Positions 7,801 to 15,190 of a stretch of DNA of 49,679 nt are shown here, piece by piece. Every line of letters begins with the position of its first letter. The stretch's first letter is position 1. Source of the DNA: a virus; the IMG/VR virus record IMGVR_UViG_3300036820_000026, positions 1 to 49,679 of that record. One strand, 5' to 3'. The translations under genes and the position numbers were made by a program. Below the pieces are notes generated by a model. That model did not search any database. It was given only the letters and a program-made list of their open reading frames with translations, and had not been told where the DNA came from.

Positions 7801-9181
7801 GGCACGCCGCAAGTCCGGCGAGTGGCGTGACTTCCGCTTCGGCGCGGTCAGCGCAGGCGAGGCACGCAGGTTGAACGACGAAGGGCGGCAGCCCGTGGCT
7901 AAGGCCGATGCCCCTGGCCTGACCCCGCGATCGGCCATGATCTCCCTGGACCTGCCGGACGGGCTGATAGGGACGGTCCCTGGTGGCGTCACGGATCACC
8001 ACGTCACCATCGTCTACCTCGGCCCGGATGTGGACGAGGAAGCGCTCATGCAGGCGTGCGAGCGGGCTGGTACCGCAGCAGCGGCGATGCCCGGCCCGCT
8101 CACCGGGACCGTGGGCGGTATCGGTGCATTCCCGCCGAGCGCTGGCAGCGACGGGCAGGTTCCCGCTTGGGCCGGGGTCGTGCTTCCCGGCGCTGAGCAG
8201 CTCCGGGCGGCCCTGGAAGACCTGTCCGCCAGCGAGCATGCCGAGTGGCATCCTCACGTCACCCTGGCGTACGTGAATCCTGGTGACCCACTGCCGCCGC
8301 CTGTGCCCGAGACGCCCGTGACCTTCACTCATCTGTCGGTGCACTGCGGCAATGATGTGGGCCGCTTCGCGCTCGGCGCTTCCCCGGTCGCCAAGGCAGC
8401 TGATGCCGGCCCAAAAGGATCGTGGCCGGGCTGGGCACTTGACGGCCCCGTCGTCGCCTACTGGGCAGCGCAGATGGCCAGTACGGCAACGTCAGCACTC
8501 CCACGGCAGCGGCTCGCCGAGCTAGCGGCGTCGTGGCTCGCATCTGACCCGCCTCAGGGGGGCGCCAAGCGCGACCGGGACCAGGCGGCGGCCGGGTGGC
8601 TCGCTGACCACGGCGTCACGATCGGCCTCGGCACCATCGCCGCAGGGATGCTGACGGACGCGTTCGCCGCTGGCGCTGTCTCCGCCGCCGCGCTGGTCAA
8701 CGGCAACTCGCCGGACACGGCCGGGTGGCAGCCAGGCGACACCTCGGGCGCCACTTCCCTCGCTGCGGGTCTTGGCCTGAGCGATGCGCTGGGCGCCGTC
8801 GTGGGTGCCGCTGGCGGTGCTGCGGCGTCGGTGCAGGCCGGCTACCTCGCCGCGCTGGGCAAGACGCTCACGGACGGCCAGGACGCCGGGCAGGGCGCGC
8901 CGCAGATCGCCAGCGCGATGAGCGGTGTGCTGAGCGACCAGGACCGCGCGGCATCGCTCGCCGCTGACCAGGTGACGGCAGCCTCCGGGCAGGCGGCGCA
9001 GGCGTTCTACGGAGCGTCCGAGGTCGGCGAGGTTGTGTGGCTGACCGAGTCGGTGAACCCGTGCCCGGTGTGCCAGGCCAACGCGGACGAAGGGCCGGTG
9101 CCGACCGGGACGCCGTTCTCGTCGGGTGACACGAATGCGCCTATTCATCCGAATTGTGCGTGCGCTGTTGTCCCAGTTTAG
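4862..9181 (+). CDS. portal protein with intein, 2H-phosphoesterase domain and MuF-like C-terminus
   Basis: 1439 aa precursor. Residues 1-252 and 655 to about 915 are the portal core (the intein splits a conserved VNNSPYGKAPIESILL...DIRFQLYFLQRFTSGN region). Residues 253-654 are an intein. Residues ~915-1010 are a Pro/charged linker with two V-A-K-E motifs. Residues ~1016-1175 form a 2H-phosphoesterase fold with HxT motifs at 1047-1049 (HHVTIVYLG) and 1132-1134 (WHPHVTLAYV), bracketed by PVAKA at 1011-1015 and 1175-1179. Residues ~1180-1439 are an Ala-rich helical region ending in a Mu gpF-type motif (CPVCQANADEG ... HPNCACAVVP). After splicing the protein would be 1037 aa. The portal forms the DNA channel at the capsid vertex; MuF domains sit inside the head. 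The inserted 2H domain is unusual. Confidence 0.9.
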   Translation: MSVRSRVAAPGSVVAMKAFGSQQNEPPGMALAAGQVSQMDMQYPFSPGQPVGPYDGYGRTPRQMDFTTGYNIATRPRTHERVSFDTLRGLVDSYDVASICIWHKIDTLRGLKWKLIAADGYNGDVSGAVDLGMQVMRRPDRKHNFRSWFAKWFFDVLAYDAAPLFRLRNRAGKVTGLLPFDGTTLAPLLDYWGNSPSAVSPGDPEPEAYVQYVNGLPWNWLTRSDVIYEPFRAVNNSPYGKAPIESILLNANCYSDDTEVLTDRGWLRFAEVDVTSDRFATRNPATGAFEWQSATRYHEADSSGTMYRAASRNVDLLVTGGHRLLVSRLPQGCPGVRHGSEWLVHAEDLYEYQSSLPGGGAPVTCPATSAWHAADLEWFTLPVSLCDFVRMDGDAVRGARASAGFPACSLGITHPTLRRAERGDRLRRASAEAIRDAYGLPRSVIREDAHYFSERIEGDDFAAFMGMYLSEGCVRAHNSNISIAQEESSKGYVEFRDLLARMLGREAPYHRGAFTFGHTALADYLRPLGKAHEKYIPREVLGMSRRQLEIFWHFYVLGDGAVYPNTEIVSTCSKRLADGLQEVLQKIGYSSAVRPLGKPAKPTHHQQWQIQTRRKDAYRVRVEPVPYEGKVYCVSVPSKTLYVRRNGYPTWCANTDIRFQLYFLQRFTSGNVPEAFASAPEGWDPVQIEKFQGFWDSILYGDQSRKHQIRWMPGGAKIAWSNEKDFTDAFSLFMMRKTCACYHQVPTDLGFTETSNYSSGESQGDVQHKVGELPPMEYAEEIFSRFLYDDLCLPVQFQFDRGEDQDDRLNQAESDQIYIQNAVVSASEVREMRFGLGEAEGQVVPRIFFSTREGPIPLNALYGVSGKIDPATAAPDPGTPLPHEVFTTVQGVIPDPPLTATPLAAEEYGPKAIPPAPPMQQPAEPKATDPAHQVAKEGEGAATAGVTSETGLYSYDLDKGDDEDEQAVAKELAAFRRFEKARRKSGEWRDFRFGAVSAGEARRLNDEGRQPVAKADAPGLTPRSAMISLDLPDGLIGTVPGGVTDHHVTIVYLGPDVDEEALMQACERAGTAAAAMPGPLTGTVGGIGAFPPSAGSDGQVPAWAGVVLPGAEQLRAALEDLSASEHAEWHPHVTLAYVNPGDPLPPPVPETPVTFTHLSVHCGNDVGRFALGASPVAKAADAGPKGSWPGWALDGPVVAYWAAQMASTATSALPRQRLAELAASWLASDPPQGGAKRDRDQAAAGWLADHGVTIGLGTIAAGMLTDAFAAGAVSAAALVNGNSPDTAGWQPGDTSGATSLAAGLGLSDALGAVVGAAGGAAASVQAGYLAALGKTLTDGQDAGQGAPQIASAMSGVLSDQDRAASLAADQVTAASGQAAQAFYGASEVGEVVWLTESVNPCPVCQANADEGPVPTGTPFSSGDTNAPIHPNCACAVVPV
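5618..6823 (+). mobile_element. intein with LAGLIDADG homing endonuclease in the portal protein
   Basis: In-frame 402-residue insertion, Cys253 to Asn654 of the precursor, followed by Thr655. Block A is CYSDDTEVLTDRGWLRF; block B is VDLLVTGGHRLLV with the TxxH signature; block F is YEGKVYCVSVPSKTLYV; the C-terminus is YPTWCAN. Two LAGLIDADG-like helices are present: FMGMYLSEG (acidic E471) and WHFYVLGDG (D559), so the nuclease may be active. The penultimate residue is Ala rather than the usual His. Splicing joins ESILLNAN to TDIRFQLYF, restoring a normal portal. Confidence 0.9.
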
Positions 9182-9438
9182 TCCGATTCAGCGTACTCCA
9201 GTGCCGCCGCCTCGAAGACCGAGGTGCAGTGATGGCCACCTGGGCGCATCCGGTAGCAGTGAGCGCACCAGGGGCCGGGCGGCGTGAGGTTGAGTCGCCG
9301 CGTTCGCTCAAGGTTCGTCATGCACGCCGAGCACAGAAGAAGCCGCTTCAGGTGCTCGTGAACGCACATCCCGGTCACCCGCCATTCGGGCTCATCATGC
9401 GGGCCGGGGTTCGTCTCGCGCCAGGAGCAGTCGGTCAC
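9178..9438 (-). CDS. leftward small zinc-binding protein, 86 aa
   Basis: Starts at GTG (9438) and ends at TAA overlapping the portal TAG tail-to-tail in TTAG. Cysteine/histidine pairs (MCVHEH, LLCSAC, WCAHC, GGHHC) suggest a zinc-binding fold with at least two metal sites. Other conserved-looking features are TDCSWRETNPGPHDEPEW and LERTRR. It is one of two leftward genes bracketing the protease gene. The frame is open further upstream, but those starts would overlap the protease. Codon use is less GC3-biased than in the portal. Function unknown. Confidence 0.6.
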   Translation of the reverse strand: MTDCSWRETNPGPHDEPEWRVTGMCVHEHLKRLLLCSACMTNLERTRRLNLTPPGPWCAHCYRMRPGGHHCTSVFEAAALEYAESD

Positions 9439-9445
9439 GCGCTCA

Positions 9446-10072
9446 GTGTGGCAGGGGGTGGCGGCGATCTGCTGTTCGTGCGGCTGTGGAGAATTGCCAA
9501 GCTCCCACGGTGACCCGCGGAATATCACCTTGGCCAACCTCTCCGAGGCGGCAGACGCGGCCGGGATCACTGCCGGTCAGGTCGCGCAGAACATCGCGTC
9601 AACGGCCCCCCTCCTGTGCGTGCTCGCGGCTGAGCCCGTTCCCGTACCCGCACCTGAGCCCGAGGCACTGGCCGTGGCCAAGGCGGGCAGCGCGGCGGAG
9701 CAGCAGTACATCCTGGCGGTTGCCTACCAGCCGGGCATGGACCCGCGGATCGCCAAGGGTGTTGACGGCGGGCGCGATTTCTTCTCCGAGGTTGAGCTCG
9801 AAAAGGCAGCCTGGACATTTCTCCGCAATAGCCCGCGAGTCGGCTTGTTCCATGCAGACGGGACAGACCAGAACGGCGGCGCGGCCACGGTCGTCGAGTC
9901 GTACGTGTACCGCAATGAGCAGCCGTGGGACCTCGGCGACGGCGTGGTTGTCACGAAGGGCACATGGCTGGTCGGCATGGTCCTGGACGACAGGGCCTGG
10001 GCTCTGCACAAAGCGGGCAAGATAGGCGGGATCAGCCCACAGGGTGTGGCCAGGCGGCGGCGGGTCAGCTAG
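9446..10072 (+). CDS. XkdF-like prohead serine protease
   Basis: 208 aa. The C-terminal ~125 residues match the XkdF family layout: YILAVAYQPGMDPR, RDFFSEVELEKAAWTFL, VGLFHADG, VVESYVY, GTWLVGMVL, GKIGGISPQGVARR. The family is a putative phage serine protease that matures the prohead. Upstream (residues ~1-76) is a cysteine-containing CSCGCGE...HGDPRN segment, an alanine-rich helix and a Pro/Val-rich linker ending AVAKAG just before the catalytic domain, resembling an autocleaved propeptide. The start is uncertain: GTG 9446 is taken, but it lacks a clear ribosome-binding site. Confidence 0.75.
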   Translation: MWQGVAAICCSCGCGELPSSHGDPRNITLANLSEAADAAGITAGQVAQNIASTAPLLCVLAAEPVPVPAPEPEALAVAKAGSAAEQQYILAVAYQPGMDPRIAKGVDGGRDFFSEVELEKAAWTFLRNSPRVGLFHADGTDQNGGAATVVESYVYRNEQPWDLGDGVVVTKGTWLVGMVLDDRAWALHKAGKIGGISPQGVARRRRVS

Positions 10073-10359
10073 TCCGGCCACTCGGCATCGAACCAGCCGC
10101 AGCCCTCGTCGCCGAAGTAGTCATCCACCGGATGCCACTCCTTCAGCCGGTAGACGCGGCGGAAGCCCTGCCAGGCGAAGATCACGGTCTGCCCCGTCAA
10201 AGCTCTGACGCTCTGGGGAGTCATCTCTCCGGCGCCACGCGCCTGCCACGCCAGCAGCCCGGAGATCCGCATCTGCGGCGTGAATGCCCACAGCGGAGGC
10301 TCCTCGTCAGGACTGGCCGGAACGTGCGTGCCGAAGCAGCTGAGCGTGCCGTCCTCCAT
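10069..10359 (-). CDS. leftward hypothetical protein, 96 aa
   Basis: ATG at 10359, TAG sharing the palindromic CTAG with the stop of the rightward protease gene. The protein has TLSCFGTHVP, a middle TPQMRISGLLAWQARG and a C-terminal FRRVYRLKEWHPVDDYFGDEGCGWFD segment. No membrane span or signal peptide is evident. A TAAAGT box lies 8 nt before the start codon and AGTCCGGGAGC leaves little room for a leader, suggesting its own leaderless or near-leaderless promoter. Family not recognised; probable cargo gene. Confidence 0.6.
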   Translation of the reverse strand: MEDGTLSCFGTHVPASPDEEPPLWAFTPQMRISGLLAWQARGAGEMTPQSVRALTGQTVIFAWQGFRRVYRLKEWHPVDDYFGDEGCGWFDAEWPD

Positions 10360-10367
10360 GCTCCCGG

Positions 10368-10373
10368 ACTTTA
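10368..10373 (-). promoter_or_regulatory. -10 box of leaderless promoter for the 10359 gene
   Basis: On the minus strand the hexamer reads TAAAGT and ends 8 nt before the ATG at 10359. Actinobacterial -10 elements fit TAnnnT, and a start codon 6-8 nt downstream coincides with the expected transcription start. No convincing -35 was found. Confidence 0.4.
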
Positions 10374-10392
10374 ACCCCGCGAGGGAGGCACC

Positions 10393-12402
10393 GTGACCGT
10401 AGCCGACGAGGACGAGTTCACCGAGTTGGTTGATGCAAATTTCGACCGTATCGACCTGGTTAAGGCCGGTGCCAACGGAGTGCCCCGGGTGCTCATCGCG
10501 AAGCAGGATGCGGCTGGCCTGCTGGACGCCGATGACGTGCGCGACCTGATCGCCAAGGCCGGGCCGGAATCACCCGGAGAGCAGGTGACCATGACCGGGA
10601 GCCCGGCCGCGATAGCCGCCCTGATCCACAACGCATCGGTCGCCAAGGAGAAGAACGACACCGCCGACCGCAAGAAGAAAGCCTCAACTGGTGCGGCAAT
10701 GCCCGATGGTTCATATCCCATCGCAAATGAGGCGGATCTGACCAAGGCGATTCACGCGGTCGGCCGGGGCGGCTCCTCGCACAATGCAATCCGCAAGCAC
10801 GTCATTTCGAGAGCTCGCTCCCTCGGCGCTTCCTCGAAGATCCCGGACAACTGGAACTCAGACGGCAGCCTCAAGGGAGATTCGGTGAGCAAAGCCGACA
10901 CGGTGACCAAGGGCGACGCGGGCGACATGCTCGACGCCCAGACCGACGGCGGCACTGACGGCCTGGACCCGACCGTTCCCCTCGCCGCACCCGATGACGA
11001 CGCTCCCGGCGACCCGACCGACCCCGGCAGCCCGGCGTGGGAGGCCATCGACGCTGCCACGGCACAGAAGTGGTGCTCGATCCTGTCCCGCGCCGAGGTC
11101 GCGCTGGAACTGCTCGCCGAGCGGGAGATGCTCGAAGCCGCGTCCGCCGATCCGTCAGACGCGGAGAACGCCTGGGATCTGCAGGACGCCTGCTGCGCCA
11201 TCGACTACGTGATCTCCGTCCTCGCCCCCTACGCGGTGGCTGAGCAGTCGGAGGCGGACTGCTGCGGTGAGGACATGCTCGCCGCGGTCGGCAAGGCGAT
11301 GGCCGGCGCGGAGGAGCCGCTGTCCGCGGTTGAGGCGTTCGCTGCGGTGATGAAGGCCGGGCGGGTGCTGTCCACCGCGAACGAGTCCCTGATCAGAAGC
11401 GCGGGCGAGAGCTTGCAGAAGGTTCTGGCGAGCCTGCCGCAGGCGCCGCTCGCCGATGACAGCGTGACAAAGGAGACGGCGATGGCCGCAGACGACACCA
11501 AGCCCGCTGGCGAGCCGCAGGACGTCGCCAAGGAGATCGCCCAGCCCGGAAGCGGCCTCGCGGCCGGGCTGAAGGCGGACCTGCCGTCCGTGAATGCCGA
11601 GGTGGCAGCGGTCGCGAAGGACGCTCAGGCTGCCGCTGAGCTGCAGGAAGATGTGGCCAAGGCCGGGCTGCAGGTCGCCGTCTACGACAAGGCCGGCGCC
11701 GTGTGCCTCGTGGACCGGGCCCGCATCGGCGAGCAGATCGCCAAGGCTGACGCTGACAGCGAGGGCAAGGCGAAGATGGTCGCCGTGTTCGACTCCAAGG
11801 GTGACCTGGTGGGCGTGTGCGATCCCGGCGACATCACGCCGATCGCGGGCGCTGACGCCCCGGCCGCCAACGAGGAGGAGCCGCCGGCTGCTGCTGACAA
11901 GCCAGCTGACGCCGCTCCGCCAGCAGACCCGGCTGACCTGACCCCGGCCCCGGCCGCGGACGCAGGAACGCCCGCAGACGACGTCGCCAAGGCGCAGGCC
12001 AGTGGCGATGACGAGGAAGACCCGCAGGCGGTGCTCAAGAGCATCGTCGTCACAGCCGTCAGTGAGGCACTCGGTGCGGACCCGGCGAAGGAGGAGATCG
12101 CCAAGCAGGCCGGTCTCATCGCCGCGCAGTCCGAAGAGATCGAGGCGCTCAAGGCACGGCTGGTGACGGTGGAAGAGTCGCCCGCGGCACCGAAGGTGTT
12201 CACGAACGGCGCCACCCCGCCGCCGGGAACACTGCGCGGCCAGGACAAGGGCGCACAGCCCGTGGACGTGGCCAAGGCACAGGAGATGCGGCGGCAGTTC
12301 GCGTCGGCCGACCCGGCCGAGCAGAACCGCCTTGCCACCGAGATGCAGCAGGGCGCCATCGCCACCCTGACCGCAATCCACGCCGCCGGCCCCGCCGCTT
12401 AA
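10393..12402 (+). CDS. capsid scaffold-like protein, 669 aa
   Basis: GTG 10393 with GAGGGAGG upstream. Very acidic and Ala-rich, located between protease and capsid as scaffolds are. Residues ~105-155 contain a motif common near actinophage scaffold/protease genes: MPDGSYPIANEADLTKAI, then HAVGRGGSSHNAIRKHVISRA and IPDNW. A Pro/Ala/Asp-rich linker follows around 500-540, then a coiled coil (AAQSEEIEALKARLVTVEE) and a C-terminal helix. Ten [VI]-A-K motifs are scattered along the chain, candidates for cleavage by the upstream protease when the scaffold is cleared from the head. It also includes a cysteine-containing helical domain (residues ~215-360). Larger than typical scaffolds. Confidence 0.7.
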   Translation: MTVADEDEFTELVDANFDRIDLVKAGANGVPRVLIAKQDAAGLLDADDVRDLIAKAGPESPGEQVTMTGSPAAIAALIHNASVAKEKNDTADRKKKASTGAAMPDGSYPIANEADLTKAIHAVGRGGSSHNAIRKHVISRARSLGASSKIPDNWNSDGSLKGDSVSKADTVTKGDAGDMLDAQTDGGTDGLDPTVPLAAPDDDAPGDPTDPGSPAWEAIDAATAQKWCSILSRAEVALELLAEREMLEAASADPSDAENAWDLQDACCAIDYVISVLAPYAVAEQSEADCCGEDMLAAVGKAMAGAEEPLSAVEAFAAVMKAGRVLSTANESLIRSAGESLQKVLASLPQAPLADDSVTKETAMAADDTKPAGEPQDVAKEIAQPGSGLAAGLKADLPSVNAEVAAVAKDAQAAAELQEDVAKAGLQVAVYDKAGAVCLVDRARIGEQIAKADADSEGKAKMVAVFDSKGDLVGVCDPGDITPIAGADAPAANEEEPPAAADKPADAAPPADPADLTPAPAADAGTPADDVAKAQASGDDEEDPQAVLKSIVVTAVSEALGADPAKEEIAKQAGLIAAQSEEIEALKARLVTVEESPAAPKVFTNGATPPPGTLRGQDKGAQPVDVAKAQEMRRQFASADPAEQNRLATEMQQGAIATLTAIHAAGPAA

Positions 12403-12417
12403 CAAGCCAGCCCAGCC

Positions 12418-12447
12418 AGTCCCCGCCGCGATGCGCCGGGGACTTTT
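12418..12447 (+). terminator. rho-independent terminator between scaffold and capsid
   Basis: Perfect 8-bp stem AGTCCCCG / CGGGGACT with an 11-nt loop followed directly by TTTT. It lies 16 nt after the scaffold stop and 25 nt before the capsid start. It probably attenuates read-through, so the capsid gene may need its own promoter or antitermination. The capsid ribosome-binding site GGAGG lies just beyond it. Confidence 0.65.
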
Positions 12448-12471
12448 GCATGCCCCGATTGGAGGCACGCC

Positions 12472-13971
12472 TTGACTTCTCAGCAGGAGATCACCGAGGA
12501 AACCCTCGGTGCGATGCAGGCCATTTCCAAGGCCCAGACCAACGGCATCACCACCGCCACCGGCATCACGAACTACGACCTGTCCGGCCTCGTTTCGCAG
12601 GTTCCCGTGGTCACGCCCATGCGCGACCTGACAGCCCGCGAGGCCAGCAAGGACGGGAATAAGTTCGCCGTGTGGCGGGCGATCATGAACGCCAACAACC
12701 TGCAGCCCGACCCGGCCATCCCGTTCGACTACGCGGCCAGCGAGATCGTCATGATCGAGCAGGACTTCCAGGCCGCGTACAAGGGCATCGGCTATGCCGG
12801 GTTCGTCACCCAGGATGCCTATGACCTGGCCCTCGGCTACGCGGACCCGTATGCGGTGGAGACGTTCAACGTCCTCAACCAGGTCCTCATCGCTGACGAC
12901 CGGAAGTTCGTCGGCGCCCAGTCGTTCGCGCTGCCCCAGCCGGCGCAGCCGACCCTGACCTGGCACGCCACGGGCGGCACCATCCCGGGGACCACGACCG
13001 TGTACATCGGCGTCGCCGCCCGGACCGGCTCCGGCTGGTTCTACGGCACCGGCAACAGCCAGGGCAACAGCAACAGCGGCGGGTCCAGCACCAACACCGC
13101 CGTCTCCGCGTTCGTCGCCTCGGTCAAGGGAGCCGTCTGCTACGACTGGTTCCAGAGTCCCGACGGGGCCACCTGGCACTACTACAGCACCACGACGACC
13201 AACACGGTCACCATGACCAAGGTCATCACCTCGAACCAGGCGGTTCCGTCGGGCACGTCGTTCCCGGACCTGACCACCAACTGGAAGGGCGTCGCCGCCA
13301 CCGCGCCGACCTACAACTCCGCGGCGGACAACGGCAGCGCGAACAGCGCCGACTACGACGGCCTGATCGCCTCGCTGACGGGCGACTACAACGCCACCGG
13401 CCAGTGGGCCACCGCCGGCACGCAGACGCCCAACCCGGCCGTCAACAACAGCCTGGACGGCGCAGCGCTCACCCTGACCGGGGGCACCATCACGGAGATC
13501 GAGGAGTACATCTTCCTCGCCCTGTGGCAGCAGGTGAAGTGCTCGCCCACCGCGATCATGATGAACGCGGTGCAGGCCCAGGAGATCGCCAACCTCATCC
13601 TGAACAGCAACTCGGCGACCACCTTCCTCAACACCGACTCCTCGGGCCGTGTCAGCGTCACGGCGGGCGGCCGGGTCGGCGAGATCGTGAACGCGCCGGC
13701 CGGCGGCAAGACCGTCCCCATCGAGGTCCACGTGTCGCTGCCTCCGGGCACGATCGTGGGGCGCACCGACAGGGTTCCGTTCCCGCAGGCGAACATCTCC
13801 TCGGTGCTCGCGTTCCGCACCCTGCGGGACACGTCGCAGTTCGACTACGGCATTTCCCGCATTGCCAATACGGCAGGCGGCGGCCCAAGGCGCGAATTCG
13901 AGATCAAGTCACTGGGCGCTTTTGTGAATAGAGCGCCTGTTGCTATGGCGCTTCTCCAGAACGTCAGCTAA
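12472..13971 (+). CDS. major capsid protein (HK97-like fold)
   Basis: 499 aa from TTG 12472, with GGAGG 7 nt upstream and no in-frame ATG/GTG nearby. The N-terminus is helical (MTSQQEITEETLGAMQAI), followed by VVTPMRDLTAREASKDGNKF and YADPYAVETFNVLNQVL. Residues ~165-320 form a Gly/Ser/Thr-rich beta insertion, probably a surface Ig-like domain. The C-terminal part carries the capsid-like EEYIFLALWQQVKCSPTAIM, VPIEVHVSLPPGTIVGR and LGAFVNRAPVAMALLQNV elements. Position after protease and scaffold supports the call. An ISKA sequence near residue 19 might be a maturation site. Confidence 0.85.
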   Translation: MTSQQEITEETLGAMQAISKAQTNGITTATGITNYDLSGLVSQVPVVTPMRDLTAREASKDGNKFAVWRAIMNANNLQPDPAIPFDYAASEIVMIEQDFQAAYKGIGYAGFVTQDAYDLALGYADPYAVETFNVLNQVLIADDRKFVGAQSFALPQPAQPTLTWHATGGTIPGTTTVYIGVAARTGSGWFYGTGNSQGNSNSGGSSTNTAVSAFVASVKGAVCYDWFQSPDGATWHYYSTTTTNTVTMTKVITSNQAVPSGTSFPDLTTNWKGVAATAPTYNSAADNGSANSADYDGLIASLTGDYNATGQWATAGTQTPNPAVNNSLDGAALTLTGGTITEIEEYIFLALWQQVKCSPTAIMMNAVQAQEIANLILNSNSATTFLNTDSSGRVSVTAGGRVGEIVNAPAGGKTVPIEVHVSLPPGTIVGRTDRVPFPQANISSVLAFRTLRDTSQFDYGISRIANTAGGGPRREFEIKSLGAFVNRAPVAMALLQNVS

Positions 13972-13992
13972 CATTGCCACTAGAACCCGTGT

Positions 13993-13998
13993 TACAAT
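13993..13998 (+). promoter_or_regulatory. -10 box of leaderless promoter for the endonuclease VII gene
   Basis: TACAAT, a near-consensus -10 hexamer that stands out in this GC-rich sequence, ends 6 nt before the GTG at 14005. The expected transcription start therefore falls on the start codon. A TTGCCA lies upstream, but only 13 nt away, so a normal -35 is doubtful. Confidence 0.6.
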
Positions 13999-14004
13999 GG
14001 ACGG

Positions 14005-14721
14005 GTGAAGCGCTGCAGCAAGTGCGGCATCGACAAGCCGCTAGACGAGTTCCATAAAGACGCAAGGTCGCCTGACAGGCGGCAATACCGATGCAAGGCC
14101 TGCTGCATCGCTGCCGCCCGTCAGCGCGCCTTGGACAACCCTGAGGCCGCGCGTGCGGCCGGCCGGAAGTACTCCGCGTCGGCGAAGAGCAAGGCCAACC
14201 GCAAGGTGCGCAGGCAAGGCTCTCAACGCGAGCGCATTCTGGAGCAAAAGCGCGAGTCATGGGATCGGCACAAAGAAGAGAACGCGCGCCGGGCACGTGA
14301 GGCCCGCAAGGCCGATCCGGAACGATTCCGCGAGTACTACCGCCGGAAATACGAGAAGAACCGCGAGCAAATCATCGCCCAGAACCGGGCATGGGCGCTC
14401 GCGAATCCGGACAAGGTGCAAGCCGTCAGGCTGCGGCGCACCTATGGAATTACTCCGGAGGAGTTCGAGCGCAGGCTTCTGGAGCAGGACGGCCGATGCG
14501 AGATCTGCAACATTGAAATGAAACAGGCCGCCCAGCGCAACAAGGACGGTTCGATTCGAAGTCTCGGCGTTTGCATCGACCACTGCCACGCGACCGGCAT
14601 CGTGCGTGGCCTGATCTGCAGCGGCTGCAACAAGGCGCTCGGGCACTTCAAGGACGACCCGGTCCGCATGCGCGCTGCCGCTGACTACATCGAAAAGTAC
14701 CGCCGCGACCCTGCGGCATAA
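14005..14721 (+). CDS. endonuclease VII-family HNH nuclease
   Basis: 238 aa from GTG. The N-terminus is a zinc knuckle (CSKCGIDKPLDEF ... CKAC), the middle a highly basic helical region (KSKANRKVRRQG; EFRREYYRRKYEKN-like), and the C-terminus a recombination endonuclease VII domain: YGITPEEFERRLLEQDGRCE, then CIDHCHATGIVRGLICSGCN and LGHFKDDP. Members cut branched DNA or act as free-standing homing endonucleases. Its insertion directly after the capsid gene and its own -10 box fit a selfish element. The lysine/arginine- and A/T-richer codon use differs from its neighbours. Confidence 0.88.
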   Translation: MKRCSKCGIDKPLDEFHKDARSPDRRQYRCKACCIAAARQRALDNPEAARAAGRKYSASAKSKANRKVRRQGSQRERILEQKRESWDRHKEENARRAREARKADPERFREYYRRKYEKNREQIIAQNRAWALANPDKVQAVRLRRTYGITPEEFERRLLEQDGRCEICNIEMKQAAQRNKDGSIRSLGVCIDHCHATGIVRGLICSGCNKALGHFKDDPVRMRAAADYIEKYRRDPAA

Positions 14722-14735
14722 GGTTCCAAGACTCA

Positions 14736-14774
14736 CCAGAAACCGGGGACGGAACACGCGTCCCCGGTTTCTGG
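14736..14774 (+). terminator. 16-bp perfect hairpin after the endonuclease gene
   Basis: CCAGAAACCGGGGACG pairs perfectly with CGTCCCCGGTTTCTGG across a 7-nt loop. No U-tract follows on the plus strand, so it is either a non-canonical terminator for the inserted endonuclease gene, an mRNA-stabilising hairpin, or a footprint of insertion. Confidence 0.5.
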
Positions 14775-14800
14775 CATGCCCACCGGCATCAAGGAGAACG

Positions 14801-15190
14801 ATGGCTCGCCTTTTCTCGCTCGCGGACGCGGGCGCTGTCGATGACCCCGAGTTCGGTCACTACGAGCCGGAGGGCGACGGGAGCTTCGACTTCCCCGACG
14901 AACTGTCCGGCCGGCTGCACCGCCTCCGCCACCGCGGGCGCCCCGCGTGGGAGACCGAGATGGAGCGCATGGACCGGCGGCACGGCGAGGATCTCGCGCG
15001 CCGCCGCGACCCGGCGATGCTGTACGACGCGGTCGGGGAGTTCAGCGGCGCGCTGAAGCAGTTCGCCAGCGCCGCCACGCCCGTGGACGCGGCTGCGGAG
15101 ATCGCGGAACTGAAACGGCAGATCGCGGAGATGAAGGCAGGCCCGGTGCCTGCCGCGAAGGCGGCGGCCAAGGCCGGCGACAGCAAGTAG
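14801..15190 (+). CDS. head-associated hypothetical protein, 129 aa
   Basis: ATG 14801 with AAGGAG 5 nt upstream. The protein is strongly charged: an acidic N-terminal part (DPEFGHYEPEGDGSFDFPDE), a basic Arg/His-rich middle (RLHRLRHRGRP), a coiled-coil-like helix near the C-terminus (AAEIAELKRQIAEMKAG) and an Ala/Lys tail (AAKAAAKAGDSK). Genes of this size after the capsid are often head-stabilising or connector-associated proteins in actinophages. Specific role unknown. Confidence 0.6.
   Translation: MARLFSLADAGAVDDPEFGHYEPEGDGSFDFPDELSGRLHRLRHRGRPAWETEMERMDRRHGEDLARRRDPAMLYDAVGEFSGALKQFASAATPVDAAAEIAELKRQIAEMKAGPVPAAKAAAKAGDSK

Noticed and set aside
6269-8344. Leftward open frame (691 codons) opposite the portal
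   Set aside because: Shadow frame; the rightward frame carries intein, 2H and portal motifs.
9154-9513. Rightward open frame overlapping the portal end and the leftward 86-aa gene
   Set aside because: Low-complexity reading opposite a plausible leftward zinc protein; no ribosome-binding site.
11155-13731. Very long leftward open frame (858 codons) opposite scaffold and capsid
   Set aside because: It is the usual GC-rich shadow of strongly biased rightward genes; the composition is Arg/Gly/Val-rich with no domain, and the opposite strand has clear scaffold and capsid proteins.
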